A DNA stretch of 64,000 nucleotides. Origin: Prevotella sp. Its GTDB lineage: Bacteria; Bacteroidota; Bacteroidia; Bacteroidales; Bacteroidaceae. The notes under the pieces are model-generated. The model was not told the DNA's origin. It saw nothing but the letters and a program-made list of their open reading frames with translations, and made no database searches. Position 1 is the first letter of the stretch. Every line of letters starts with the position of its first letter. Below are positions 8,501 to 15,172 of the stretch, one piece after another. The stretch is taken from NCBI GenBank assembly GCA_017478025.1, contig JAFVGZ010000006.1, forward strand, positions 1 through 64,000. The letters are read 5' to 3'. Both the position numbers and the translations under genes were made by a program.

Positions 8501-8968
8501 GTATATTGCCTTGTCGCCGTCGATGGTGATGAAATCATGTGAAGGGTCGGCGGCCAGTTCGCGGTCAAAATCTGTTGCCGTAACGACGGTCTCTTCGTTC
8601 TCCGTGAAGCGACGTGCGGTATCTTTTACAATAGCAAAGGCTATGGGGTAAACCTCATCGAGGCTCTCCTCCAGTTTGTCCAGCACCTGCTTCTCCAGCT
8701 TGTCTATCTGGTTGAAGATAGGTTCGCGCTCGTCAATGGGTGTTTCTTCAATCTTGTCTTTCAGCTCGCTGATCTGTGCGCGCAGATCCTTGACAGAATC
8801 CTGCACATAGCGTCGTATCTCTGCGCTCTTGGCACGCAGGGTATCGTTGTCCATTGCCTGAATCTCAGGATAGACGGCCTTTACCTTATCCACCAACGGG
8901 GTAATCTTCTTGATGTCTGAACGGGACTTGTTGCCAAAGAGTGACGTGAGAATATCTATAAAACTCAT
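5585..8968 (-). CDS. secA: Protein translocase ATPase SecA
   Basis: SecA drives post-translational export of unfolded proteins through SecYEG. The 1127 residues exceed the roughly 900 of E. coli SecA. The extra length is the Bacteroidota pattern: a charged helical insert near residues 55-125, further inserts in the preprotein-binding half, and a Pro/Gln-rich linker near 1045-1105. Visible motifs are GEGKT (195-199), [29 protein letters not shown], and [16 protein letters not shown]. The C-terminal zinc motif is complete (Cys1112, Cys1114, Cys1123, His1124), which normally contacts SecB or ribosomes. A -7 box lies about 90 nt upstream, and a small gene overlaps its 3' end. Confidence 0.98.
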   Translation of the reverse strand: MSFIDILTSLFGNKSRSDIKKITPLVDKVKAVYPEIQAMDNDTLRAKSAEIRRYVQDSVKDLRAQISELKDKIEETPIDEREPIFNQIDKLEKQVLDKLEESLDEVYPIAFAIVKDTARRFTENEETVVTATDFDRELAADPSHDFITIDGDKAIYHNHWTAGGNDTKWEMVHYDVQFIGGTVLHQGKIAEMATGEGKTLVATCPVFLNALTGNGVHVVTVNDYLAKRDSEWMGPLYMFHGLSVDCIDKHRPNSEERRKAYQADITFGTNNEFGFDYLRDNMAMQPEDLVQRQHNYAIVDEVDSVLIDDARTPLIISGPQPKGDIQMFEEYQPLIEKLVSEQRKLATSLLAEAKQKIAEGEKNGDKQTTADGFLALYRSYKALPKNTPLVKFLSEDGIKSGMLNTEEIYMENNNRKMPEAVAPLYFVIDEKLHGADLTDKGVQWLSDKVGNNDLFVIPDIAGQLSALEADKSLSDDERLAKKDELLNHFSEQSERVHTLQQLLKAYSLYNRDDEYVVINNEVKIVDEQTGRIMEGRRWSDGLHQAIEAKEHVKVEAATQTYATITLQNYFRMYHKLAGMTGTASTEAGEFWNIYKLDVVEIPTNKPVIRKDMDDRVYKTAREKYKAVIDEVEAMRNAGRPVLVGTTSVEISELLSRMLRMRNIPHNVLNAKEHERESLIVAEAGKSVNGLGAVTIATNMAGRGTDIKLTPEVKAAGGLAIIGTERHESRRVDRQLRGRAGRQGDPGSSVFYVSLEDKLMRLFASERIAKVMDRLGFEEGERIEAPMISRSIERAQKKVEENNFGIRKRLLEYDDVMNKQRTVIYEKRRHALMGERIGMDITNLIWDRVLYVLDNNDYQGCKEQFLKLFYMDVPFTEEQWTSMSRDKLEEEAFQQVMTHFKEHVDNVTNEALPVVKEIVENPDANFERILIPLTDLRMVYRMSFDLQECYDKDCKNIMKEFQKMVILHNIDDNWKDNLRQLDDLRHSSQNASYEQKDPLLIFKLESVKLWDNMINQMNDSICSTLSRIRIHKEAPVEAPREMPKPQPQPQYQTNKPSVGDTPQPQQQLQRPPMPGNPMGDGMDRPHYIDPSAPQQMPRIPIVNTKTPRPNDPCPCGSGKKYKQCHGKR

Positions 8969-9059
8969 GTTATGATTTGTGATTTACTGATTTACTTTAT
9001 TTACTATTTTATGTCCGGGGAGATTAGTATGTTACTCCCACTTGTAAGCTAAAACTTTG

Positions 9060-9067
9060 CAAAGGTA
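9060..9067 (-). promoter_or_regulatory. Promoter -7 box of secA
   Basis: TACCTTTG on the minus strand lies 92 nt before the secA start, leaving a long leader. No clear -33 box stands 20 nt upstream. Confidence 0.5.
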
Positions 9068-9106
9068 GTTATTTTAATTCATATATCATGTAACCACCGT
9101 CTATAA

Positions 9107-10330
9107 TTAACATTTTTTTTGCGACAGCCAAATGTTTTTTCCTACAACAGCAGACAAAGCCATTGCCAAAACATTTACTCCCTCGGCGTATTGCTGTAGC
9201 GCGTTGCCGGCAAAGAACAGTATCAGCGCTACTGCCATAACTGCCCATCCCCTCAGGTTTTTCCTGCGTGGGAATGCCGTCAGGAACCATAGCGGGCAGA
9301 ATAGCAGCATCTGCAGGTTAAGGCTTACCGTCGGGTGTTCCGAGAAGAGCATGAGCATGAGCGGCAGGCCCGTTGCGGCATAGAGGCAACAGATGGCATA
9401 ATCCACTTTTCCGGTCCACTTGCAGGCTGCCACGCCGTTTTTGCGCAATAGTGCAATAGATATCAATAAGTATGCCAAAATGACACACAGGAAGCCCCAG
9501 GCACATTGGGATGGAGTAATCTGAATGTTAGAGTATTCGGTATTAGCCCTCGGGACACCTGGCTGCAGAACCCAGAACGCAGTATCTACAAGGGCTCTGA
9601 CCGAACCATCGCTACGCTTTACAAGCATGGAGTCGAAGTCATGCATCAGCACCTCAGGCAGGAATTCCGCTTCCCCGGGTGTTGCCATTTTGTCAGACCC
9701 CACGCCAAGCAGTATGTCATTACCGAAGCGTGACCACAGGTGTCCCTCGTTTTTCGTGTGTATCAGCTGGCGGAAAGTCTGCCTGCCTTCCCTTTGTGGC
9801 GCTATTATGCTGTCCAGACAGGAGAAAATGATGTCTCTCGCGCGCGTGGTACAATTATTATAATAGAAATTGTATCTATAAACCACGTTCTGCGGCAAGG
9901 CGTTCTCTGCCAGGCGATGCATGAATACGGCCTTCTCTGCTGCGGTGAGGTCTATGTGCTGCTGGTAAACGCCGCTGCCCCAGTATTTGTATTCGAGCAG
10001 AAAGTCCTCGAAGTCGAAGATGCCCATCATGTAGTCCGTCTGACCAAAGACAAACTTCAGCACAAAGTTGTCCGTGTTGAAGTCAAAGACACCATAGTTT
10101 ACTGCCATGTCATCTCCCGTTGCCGGATTTTCCACTCTTATGGCCGTATGTCCGTAGAGGCTATAGACCTCATCGTGGGGCTGACACGTGAGCAGCGACA
10201 CCTCGATACTGTCGTACATGGTGCCGGAAACCGCAGGCGTTTGCTCCTGACCACACGCCTCTATGGTACCGCATAGCTGCGTGACAATACATATTAAAAA
10301 AACTTGAAAAAGCAAAATAATTCGTTTCAC
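9107..10330 (-). CDS. DUF4105 protein with C-terminal membrane domain
   Basis: The 407-residue product starts with a signal peptide (about 26 residues). It is followed by a DUF4105 (Lnb N-terminal-like) periplasmic domain over residues 35-250, with the conserved SLYGHTAIRV and NFYYNNCTTRARD segments; the Cys/His pattern resembles a transpeptidase-like fold. From about 285 there are four hydrophobic helices. Lnb-type members are envelope proteins of unclear activity. A TATTTTTG box lies just upstream of the start. It shares a divergent intergenic region of about 95 bp with the FadL-like gene. Confidence 0.8.
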   Translation of the reverse strand: MKRIILLFQVFLICIVTQLCGTIEACGQEQTPAVSGTMYDSIEVSLLTCQPHDEVYSLYGHTAIRVENPATGDDMAVNYGVFDFNTDNFVLKFVFGQTDYMMGIFDFEDFLLEYKYWGSGVYQQHIDLTAAEKAVFMHRLAENALPQNVVYRYNFYYNNCTTRARDIIFSCLDSIIAPQREGRQTFRQLIHTKNEGHLWSRFGNDILLGVGSDKMATPGEAEFLPEVLMHDFDSMLVKRSDGSVRALVDTAFWVLQPGVPRANTEYSNIQITPSQCAWGFLCVILAYLLISIALLRKNGVAACKWTGKVDYAICCLYAATGLPLMLMLFSEHPTVSLNLQMLLFCPLWFLTAFPRRKNLRGWAVMAVALILFFAGNALQQYAEGVNVLAMALSAVVGKNIWLSQKKC

Positions 10331-10387
10331 GGTGCAAAAATAACTTATATTTCTGAGAAATCATTCGTTTATTTCATTTTTTTTGAA

Positions 10388-10395
10388 TAATTTTG
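10388..10395 (+). promoter_or_regulatory. Promoter -7 box of FadL-like porin gene
   Basis: TAATTTTG on the plus strand lies 31 nt before the ATG at 10427. The divergent minus-strand box TATTTTTG is at 10342-10335. Confidence 0.5.
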
Positions 10396-10426
10396 CGCCA
10401 AATATAAAAATAACTTGTCATTTTCG

Positions 10427-11740
10427 ATGAAAAAACATATAGTTTTCATTGCTCTTCTCATACTCGCTCTTCCCGTGATGGGACAGAGTGGTACTAACTC
10501 TCCCTACTCGCAATACGGTCTCGGACGTATTGCTGATGCATCTCAGAGCGCGTCACGCGGAATGAACGGCGTTGGTGTGGCTTTTCGTGAGCACAATCAG
10601 GTGAACACACTAAACCCTGCTTCATATTCCTCTGTCGATTCTCTTACGTTTATCTTTGATATCGGAATGTCAATGCAAAAGACCAATTTCAAAGAGAATG
10701 GAAAGAGGAAAAATGCCAACAATGCCGACTTCGAATATGCTGTAGGTGCTTTTCGCGCTTGGAAAAACATAGGCGTGGCATTCGGTATCTTGCCTTATAC
10801 GAATGTAGGTTATAACTATGAACAGACGACCAAGATGAATGACTATGTAATTCCGTCTGTCACCTCCGAACCGGTAGAGCAGACTAATACCTATGAAGGT
10901 GAGGGCGGACTACATAAGGTCTTTGTCGGAGTTGGTGTGCAGCCGTTCAAAAATTTCTCGGTCGGTTTGAATTTGAATTATATGTGGGGTAACATCTCAA
11001 ACCTCGTTACCAGTTCATATACAGATGGTTATGTGAAATCGTTCATGAAGTTCTACTACGTAGAGACGAAGAACATAACATTCGACATAGGTGCCTCATA
11101 TAGCTTGAATCTGAATAAGCATGACCAGATAACTATTGGTGGTACATTCACTCCGGGTAATAACCTCTCAAAGGACCCTTGGTGTTATGTAATAACCTCG
11201 AACATTCAGGACGGTGTGATAGATACCACAAGCTATACGGCTGCTGGAGCTTACAATATCCCTATCTCCTTTGCTGCGGGACTTTCTTATAAGCATGCTG
11301 ACAAACTCCTGATAGGCTTGGACTACTCGTACTATCGTGGCTCTTCCGTGCATGTGAGAGATTATGTGGATTCTCGTGGCGTTAAGGCCGAGACTACTGA
11401 CCGCATGATGGATCGCCATAAGGTGAATCTCGGCGCACAGTATGTACGCAATCCTCAGAGCCGCAGGTTCGGAGACCGTATAGTGTATAGGGCAGGTGTC
11501 TCTTATGCTACGCCATACGTCAAGGTGAACAGCTACGACGGTCCGAAGGAGATTTCTGTCAGCGCCGGAATAGGTCTGCCTATCATCAATTTGTATAACA
11601 ATCGCTCGATGCTCAATATAGGCGTGAGATGGATTAACAACAGTCCGTCATCCTCTTCACTCCTAAAGGAAAACTGCTTCATGTTAAATCTTGGTATGAC
11701 CTTCAACGAACGCTGGTTTGCCAAGTGGAAGTTTGAATAA
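10427..11740 (+). CDS. Outer membrane beta-barrel protein, FadL/OmpP1-like
   Basis: With ATG 10427 the protein has 437 residues and a clear signal peptide (MKKHIVFIALLILALPVMGQ). The mature start contains SPYSQYGLGRI and a GMNGVGVAF...LNPASY segment, the hallmark of the FadL/toluene-transporter family in Bacteroidota (early Asn-Pro-Ala motif). The rest is alternating strands with Gly and aromatic residues, ending in FNERWFAKWKFE. It is probably an outer membrane channel for hydrophobic compounds; the substrate is unknown. The lptC gene begins directly at its stop codon. Confidence 0.8.
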   Translation: MKKHIVFIALLILALPVMGQSGTNSPYSQYGLGRIADASQSASRGMNGVGVAFREHNQVNTLNPASYSSVDSLTFIFDIGMSMQKTNFKENGKRKNANNADFEYAVGAFRAWKNIGVAFGILPYTNVGYNYEQTTKMNDYVIPSVTSEPVEQTNTYEGEGGLHKVFVGVGVQPFKNFSVGLNLNYMWGNISNLVTSSYTDGYVKSFMKFYYVETKNITFDIGASYSLNLNKHDQITIGGTFTPGNNLSKDPWCYVITSNIQDGVIDTTSYTAAGAYNIPISFAAGLSYKHADKLLIGLDYSYYRGSSVHVRDYVDSRGVKAETTDRMMDRHKVNLGAQYVRNPQSRRFGDRIVYRAGVSYATPYVKVNSYDGPKEISVSAGIGLPIINLYNNRSMLNIGVRWINNSPSSSSLLKENCFMLNLGMTFNERWFAKWKFE

Positions 11741-12475
11741 ATGGGAAATTCTCAGTTTTCTATTTTTCGTTCTGCATTCTGTGACGCTTGCGCTACATGG
11801 TGGAGCAAGCGCTCCGTTCTCCGTGATGCTTGCGTGACATCGTGGGCGAGGCATCTGCAATTCCTGTTGCTGCTGCCCCTGCTTGTGGCTGCCTCCTGCT
11901 CTGAGCCTCAGGAACATACAGCTCCCGCCATCAATGAGCGTGACTCCGTACCGATGATGCGTACCTATGGCGTCAACACGCTCATCAGCGACTCGGGGGT
12001 CATGAGATATCGCATGATTGCTGAGCGGTGGATGGTAAACGAAGTGGTCAATCCGCCAAGGTGGATATTTCCTCGAGGCATCTTCATGGAGCAGTTTGAC
12101 GAGAAGTTCCACCCCGAGGCATACATACAGGCAGATACCGCATATTACTATACCGTACAGAAACTGTGGCACCTCATAGGCAACGTGCGTGTCAAGACCG
12201 TAGATGGTCTGCGCTTCAATAGCGAGGAACTGTATTGGGATCAGGAACGGCATGAGCTTTACTCCAACCTCTTCTCGCGCGTCGTGACACCAGAAAGGGA
12301 ACTGCAGGGCAACCGCTTCACAAGCGATGAGCGAATGCAGCACTATTCCGTCACTACGGCCAAGGGCTCGTTCCAGCAAGAGGACGCAGACAAGAAAAAT
12401 GCTAAGGGCAAGGACACCACAGCTGTCGATACCACCCCCAAACGAGCTCCGGCACAGCCACGCAGGACAAAATGA
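11741..12475 (+). CDS. lptC: LptC-like LPS export lipoprotein
   Basis: LptC passes lipopolysaccharide from the LptB2FG transporter to the periplasmic LptA bridge. The 244-residue frame contains the lipobox end LLVAASC (Cys53) and an LptC/OstA-type beta-jellyroll over about 70-205 (NPPRWIFPRGIFMEQFD, NVRVKTVDGLRFNSEELYWD). A Lys/Pro-rich tail follows. A 40-residue segment before the hydrophobic core is unusual for a lipoprotein and contains an inverted repeat. GTG 11834 would give a normal lipoprotein signal, so the true start may be there. It is tightly linked to the porin gene. Assignment rests on the jellyroll pattern and length. Confidence 0.7.
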   Translation: MGNSQFSIFRSAFCDACATWWSKRSVLRDACVTSWARHLQFLLLLPLLVAASCSEPQEHTAPAINERDSVPMMRTYGVNTLISDSGVMRYRMIAERWMVNEVVNPPRWIFPRGIFMEQFDEKFHPEAYIQADTAYYYTVQKLWHLIGNVRVKTVDGLRFNSEELYWDQERHELYSNLFSRVVTPERELQGNRFTSDERMQHYSVTTAKGSFQQEDADKKNAKGKDTTAVDTTPKRAPAQPRRTK

Positions 12476-12476
12476 C

Positions 12477-12548
12477 GAATTAACGAATTAACGAATTAAC
12501 AAATTAACGAATTAACGAATTAACGAATTAACGAATTAACGAATTAAC
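12477..12548 (+). repeat. Nine tandem copies of an 8-bp unit
   Basis: GAATTAAC is repeated nine times head to tail (one copy starts with A instead of G), beginning two bases after the lptC stop codon. The downstream gene starts 77 bp later. Such an array is expected to change copy number by slippage. Confidence 0.97.
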
Positions 12549-12624
12549 AAATTCTGATTACTGCAACACTTCATCGCGCCAGCTAAATTGTACATTGTAC
12601 ATGGTAAATAGTAAATAGTACATT

Positions 12625-13905
12625 GTGTTAATAACAAGCATCATAATCACTTTGCTCTTCTCGGGATTCTTCTCGGGAATGGAGATTGCGTATGTCTCAA
12701 GCAACCGTATGCTGGCCGAGGTGAATTCAGGTAGCAATGGCGGCATAAACCATCGCATTGTTGCCTTCTTCTATCGTCACCCAAACACCTTTGTCAGCAC
12801 TATGCTGGTGGGCAACAATATAGCGCTCGTCATATACGGCATACTCATAGCGCGCCTGTTAGACCACAGCCTCTTCTATGAACTCTCAGAATCATCACGC
12901 GTGGCGGCAGATACCATCGTCTCTACTATCATAGTGCTCTTCACAGGCGAATATCTGCCCAAGATGATTTTTAAGAACAACGCCAACACGCTTCTTAATT
13001 TTCTCGCCATACCTACATGGATGTGCTACGTCATCCTTTACCCTCTCTCGCAGTTATGCTCACAGCTCTCCAAGGGATTGCTGAGGCTGGCTGGCATCTC
13101 GACCACAAACCGCGAGAAAAAGGAGGAGTATTCCAAGGAGGATCTTGACTACCTGGTGCAGCAAAGTATAGGCAAGAACAGCGAGGATGCCGAAAGAAAA
13201 GCCGATGGCGACAAGGATAACCTTGAGGTGCGCATATTCCAAAACGCCCTCGACCTATCTGATACTAAGGTGCGCGACTGCATGATACCGCGAACCGAGA
13301 TTAATGCTGTGGAACGTAACGACTCGCTCGCTGAGTTGCGCCAGCGATTCATAGAGAGTGGACGCTCCAAGATTATCGTTTATGACGAGGATATAGACCA
13401 TATCATAGGCTACATACACTCTCAGGAGCTATTCCGCATCAAGAACGACAAAGAGTGGCAGGCACACATTCACCAGATGCCGTTTGTGCCTGAGACGATG
13501 GCAGCCCACAAGCTGCTCCACACTCTCATGCAGCAGAAGGTGAGCCTTGCTGCCGTGGTAGATGAGTTTGGCGGCACCAGCGGCATCGTTGCCCTGGAGG
13601 ATATCGTGGAGGAGATAATCGGCGAGATAGAGGATGAGCATGACCAGGTGAGATACGAATGTCGCCAAACAAATGACGGTGGCTATCTTATCTCTGCACG
13701 ACTGGAGATAGAGCGCGTCAACGAGATACTCGGCATCAACCTGCCCGAAAGCGATGCGTACAAAACCGTTGGTGGACTGATACTGGCACGATACCAGAAA
13801 TTCCCGAAGCTCAACGAGGTTATCACTTTTGATAACTGGGAGGTGAAGATACTCAAAAACACCAAGACAAAGATTGAATTGGTGAAGATAACCAGAATAA
13901 GTTAA
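12625..13905 (+). CDS. CNNM/CorC-family membrane protein (hemolysin family)
   Basis: The 426-residue protein has a DUF21/CNNM membrane domain (residues 1-180, four hydrophobic segments), two CBS domains (about 205-330, with VRDCMIPRTEI and VVDEFGGTSGIVALEDIVEEIIGEI), and a C-terminal CorC/HlyC domain (about 340-420). Family members are linked to Mg2+/Co2+ efflux or resistance; hemolysin is a historical name. The start is GTG 12625, giving the first membrane helix LITSIIITLLFSGFFSGMEIA. Upstream there is an 8-bp tandem array and AT-rich GTACATTGTACAT-like palindromes rather than a clear promoter. Confidence 0.88.
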   Translation: MLITSIIITLLFSGFFSGMEIAYVSSNRMLAEVNSGSNGGINHRIVAFFYRHPNTFVSTMLVGNNIALVIYGILIARLLDHSLFYELSESSRVAADTIVSTIIVLFTGEYLPKMIFKNNANTLLNFLAIPTWMCYVILYPLSQLCSQLSKGLLRLAGISTTNREKKEEYSKEDLDYLVQQSIGKNSEDAERKADGDKDNLEVRIFQNALDLSDTKVRDCMIPRTEINAVERNDSLAELRQRFIESGRSKIIVYDEDIDHIIGYIHSQELFRIKNDKEWQAHIHQMPFVPETMAAHKLLHTLMQQKVSLAAVVDEFGGTSGIVALEDIVEEIIGEIEDEHDQVRYECRQTNDGGYLISARLEIERVNEILGINLPESDAYKTVGGLILARYQKFPKLNEVITFDNWEVKILKNTKTKIELVKITRIS

Positions 13906-14002
13906 TGCCGCTTTCATAGGCATTCAGGGATAGGACATTTCGAACATGGAATGTCCGGATTTTGATGCCGCATTTCGATAGCATAACTTTTACGCTCTGA
14001 AA
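13906..14002. other. Intergenic gap with weak terminator hairpin
   Basis: GGACATT (13933-13939) and AATGTCC (13950-13956) can form a short stem followed by GGATTTT, a weak terminator for the CNNM gene. Nothing else is visible before the 22-bp array. Confidence 0.4.
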
Positions 14003-14072
14003 GTAGGTCTTTTACCGAGTAATAGTAGGTCTTTTAGGAGGTAATCGTAGGTCTTTTAGACGGTAAAAGACC
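14003..14072. repeat. 22-bp-period repeat array, copy A
   Basis: GTAGGTCTTTTA recurs at 14003, 14025 and 14047, exactly 22 bp apart, with 10-bp variable spacers. The last copy runs into an inverted partner (TAAAAGACC, 14064-14072), giving a 9-bp hairpin with a 5-nt loop. No gene is present. A second array with the same period lies at 55409-55490. Confidence 0.9.
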
Positions 14073-14287
14073 TGCCTTTGCAACGCTCTGATAATCAAAG
14101 CGTTCTGAACTGCCATTTCCGTGTATCTCCTCATTAGCCTTCATTAGGCCGTATTAGGACAATTCATGCATGACCGCTTACAAATCTCCTGCATGCTCAC
14201 TTGCAAATAAAAAAATGAAATGGCATTCTATTCACGTGCAAAGGTAATAATTTTTTTTCAATTATTTGAGAAATCCGAAAAATATTT

Positions 14288-14330
14288 TTCAATTCTTCAC
14301 TCTTCACTCTTCGCTCTTCACTTTCTTTTT
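14288..14330 (+). repeat. CTTCACT-type tract
   Basis: A run of TTCTTCACTCTTCACTCTTC-like units lies in non-coding DNA. Almost the same tract occurs three times inside uvrA (near 41275, 41597 and 43425), which shows the origin of that coding insert. Confidence 0.85.
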
Positions 14331-14337
14331 CTTTTTC

Positions 14338-14368
14338 TTGCATATCTCAAAACTTAATCGTAACTTTG
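14338..14368 (+). promoter_or_regulatory. Promoter of orphan antitoxin gene
   Basis: TTG (14338-14340), a 20-nt spacer and TAACTTTG (14361-14368) form a consensus promoter. About 30 bp here match the carbonic anhydrase promoter at 1002-1037 almost exactly. Confidence 0.75.
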
Positions 14369-14416
14369 CAGCAGAGACACAAATTATAATTACAAAAAAC
14401 GGTCAACCTTTATTCA

Positions 14417-14662
14417 ATGCAAAATTCTGTTATTAACCCTGCACAATATGAACTTCTGAATGTTCTCTCTTGTGTCAATAAGGAAGAGGACATAATGGAA
14501 CTAAAGTCCGTTATTGTGAAGTTCTTAAACACCCGTCTCCAAAAAGAGATAGACCGTCTTTGGGAAGACGGTACTCTTACAGAACAGAAAGTGGCGGATT
14601 GGACCGACGAGCACATGCGCACACCACATAAAAAGAGGTATGTGCAAGTACATTGTTCTTGA
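14417..14662 (+). CDS. Antitoxin-like small protein
   Basis: The 81-residue product begins MQNSVINPAQYELLNVLSCV and continues with a helical segment (ELKSVIVKFLNTRLQKEIDRLWEDGTLTEQKVADW) ending in a basic tail. It resembles the small Bacteroidota proteins encoded directly upstream of PIN-domain toxins. I infer an antitoxin role from this pattern and from a short overlapping frame downstream that starts like a PIN protein. The consensus promoter lies 50 nt upstream. No intact toxin follows. Confidence 0.6.
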   Translation: MQNSVINPAQYELLNVLSCVNKEEDIMELKSVIVKFLNTRLQKEIDRLWEDGTLTEQKVADWTDEHMRTPHKKRYVQVHCS

Positions 14663-14729
14663 TACCAAGAGAAAAGGCATCTATACCATTCCCACATGTA
14701 GAAGTGCGGAAATTAGAAGAATTTCATAG
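14640..14729 (+). pseudogene. Possible PIN-toxin N-terminal remnant
   Basis: ATG 14640 overlaps the end of the antitoxin-like gene, the usual toxin arrangement. It opens MCKYIVLDTKRKG, where PIN toxins typically start with a short strand ending in LDTN. The Asn is Lys here, and the frame stops after 29 residues. This is suggestive only; it could be a chance frame. Confidence 0.3.
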
Positions 14730-15013
14730 AGAATTAAATAATAGTAACTAACCACTAAAACCATTACAATAAGAACCAGACAGTACAGACAAACATTAGG
14801 GAACTGCAGGCACCAGGTGCCGCCCTCCCAACAGGGATTTAACACAATTACAAACTTTTCGAGCAGCGAATGCCATAGTGCTTGCACATTTGGCTGGGTC
14901 GCGAGAAAAGTCAAACAAAGTTTAACCAAACGAAATTGTGCGTCGTCCCGTTCTTTGTTTTTTAATATAACTTGAGCTTTCTGCTCTTGTTCTCTTCCAT
15001 CGAATACCGCCAA
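14681..15013 (-). CDS. Hypothetical open frame, doubtful
   Basis: The frame encodes 110 residues from a TTG. The first 60 look protein-like and helical (GREQEQKAQVILKNKERDD), while the last 40 are a hydrophobic stretch rich in Leu, Val and Tyr. No family is recognised. The start lies inside the left arm of the long inverted repeat. It may be real, a remnant, or a by-product of a structured element. Confidence 0.25.
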   Translation of the reverse strand: MAVFDGREQEQKAQVILKNKERDDAQFRLVKLCLTFLATQPNVQALWHSLLEKFVIVLNPCWEGGTWCLQFPNVCLYCLVLIVMVLVVSYYYLILYEILLISALLHVGMV

Positions 15014-15128
15014 ATATTCAATTACGTGAGAGCAAGCAGTTTGGAAGGTTCACGTCTCCATAAGGCGTGAACTATTCTTGCTTGTTTACGTAATAGGTCA
15101 CTTGGCGGTAACCCGATGGAAGAACAAG
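14986..15128. ncRNA. Long multi-helix inverted repeat, candidate structured RNA
   Basis: Two arms (14986-15054 and 15066-15128) pair in register through six helices around an 11-nt loop. From outside in, these are CTTGTTC/GAACAAG, TTCCATCG/CGATGGAA, ACCGCCAA/TTGGCGGT, ATTACGT/ACGTAAT, AGCAAG/CTTGCT and GTTCACG/CGTGAAC. They total about 43 base pairs, separated by small internal loops. The right arm ends 45 bp before the surface-protein start. It could be a structured RNA, a cis-regulator or a miniature transposable element; the strand is unknown. Confidence 0.5.
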
Positions 15129-15172
15129 CAATCGAATGGTTGACGCCTTTTTCTTTTATATCATCATCTCAA

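Noticed and set aside
5585..8968. SecA with unusual insertions
   Set aside because: The extra 200 or so residues match the long SecA form of Bacteroidota and are not repeat-derived.
14003..14072. CRISPR-like array
   Set aside because: The period is only 22 bp with 10-bp spacers, there are three units and no cas genes. It is a short tandem repeat, not CRISPR.
14986..15128. Invertible promoter of the capsule-switch kind
   Set aside because: The arms are separated by only an 11-nt loop, so there is no promoter segment to invert, and no invertase gene is nearby.
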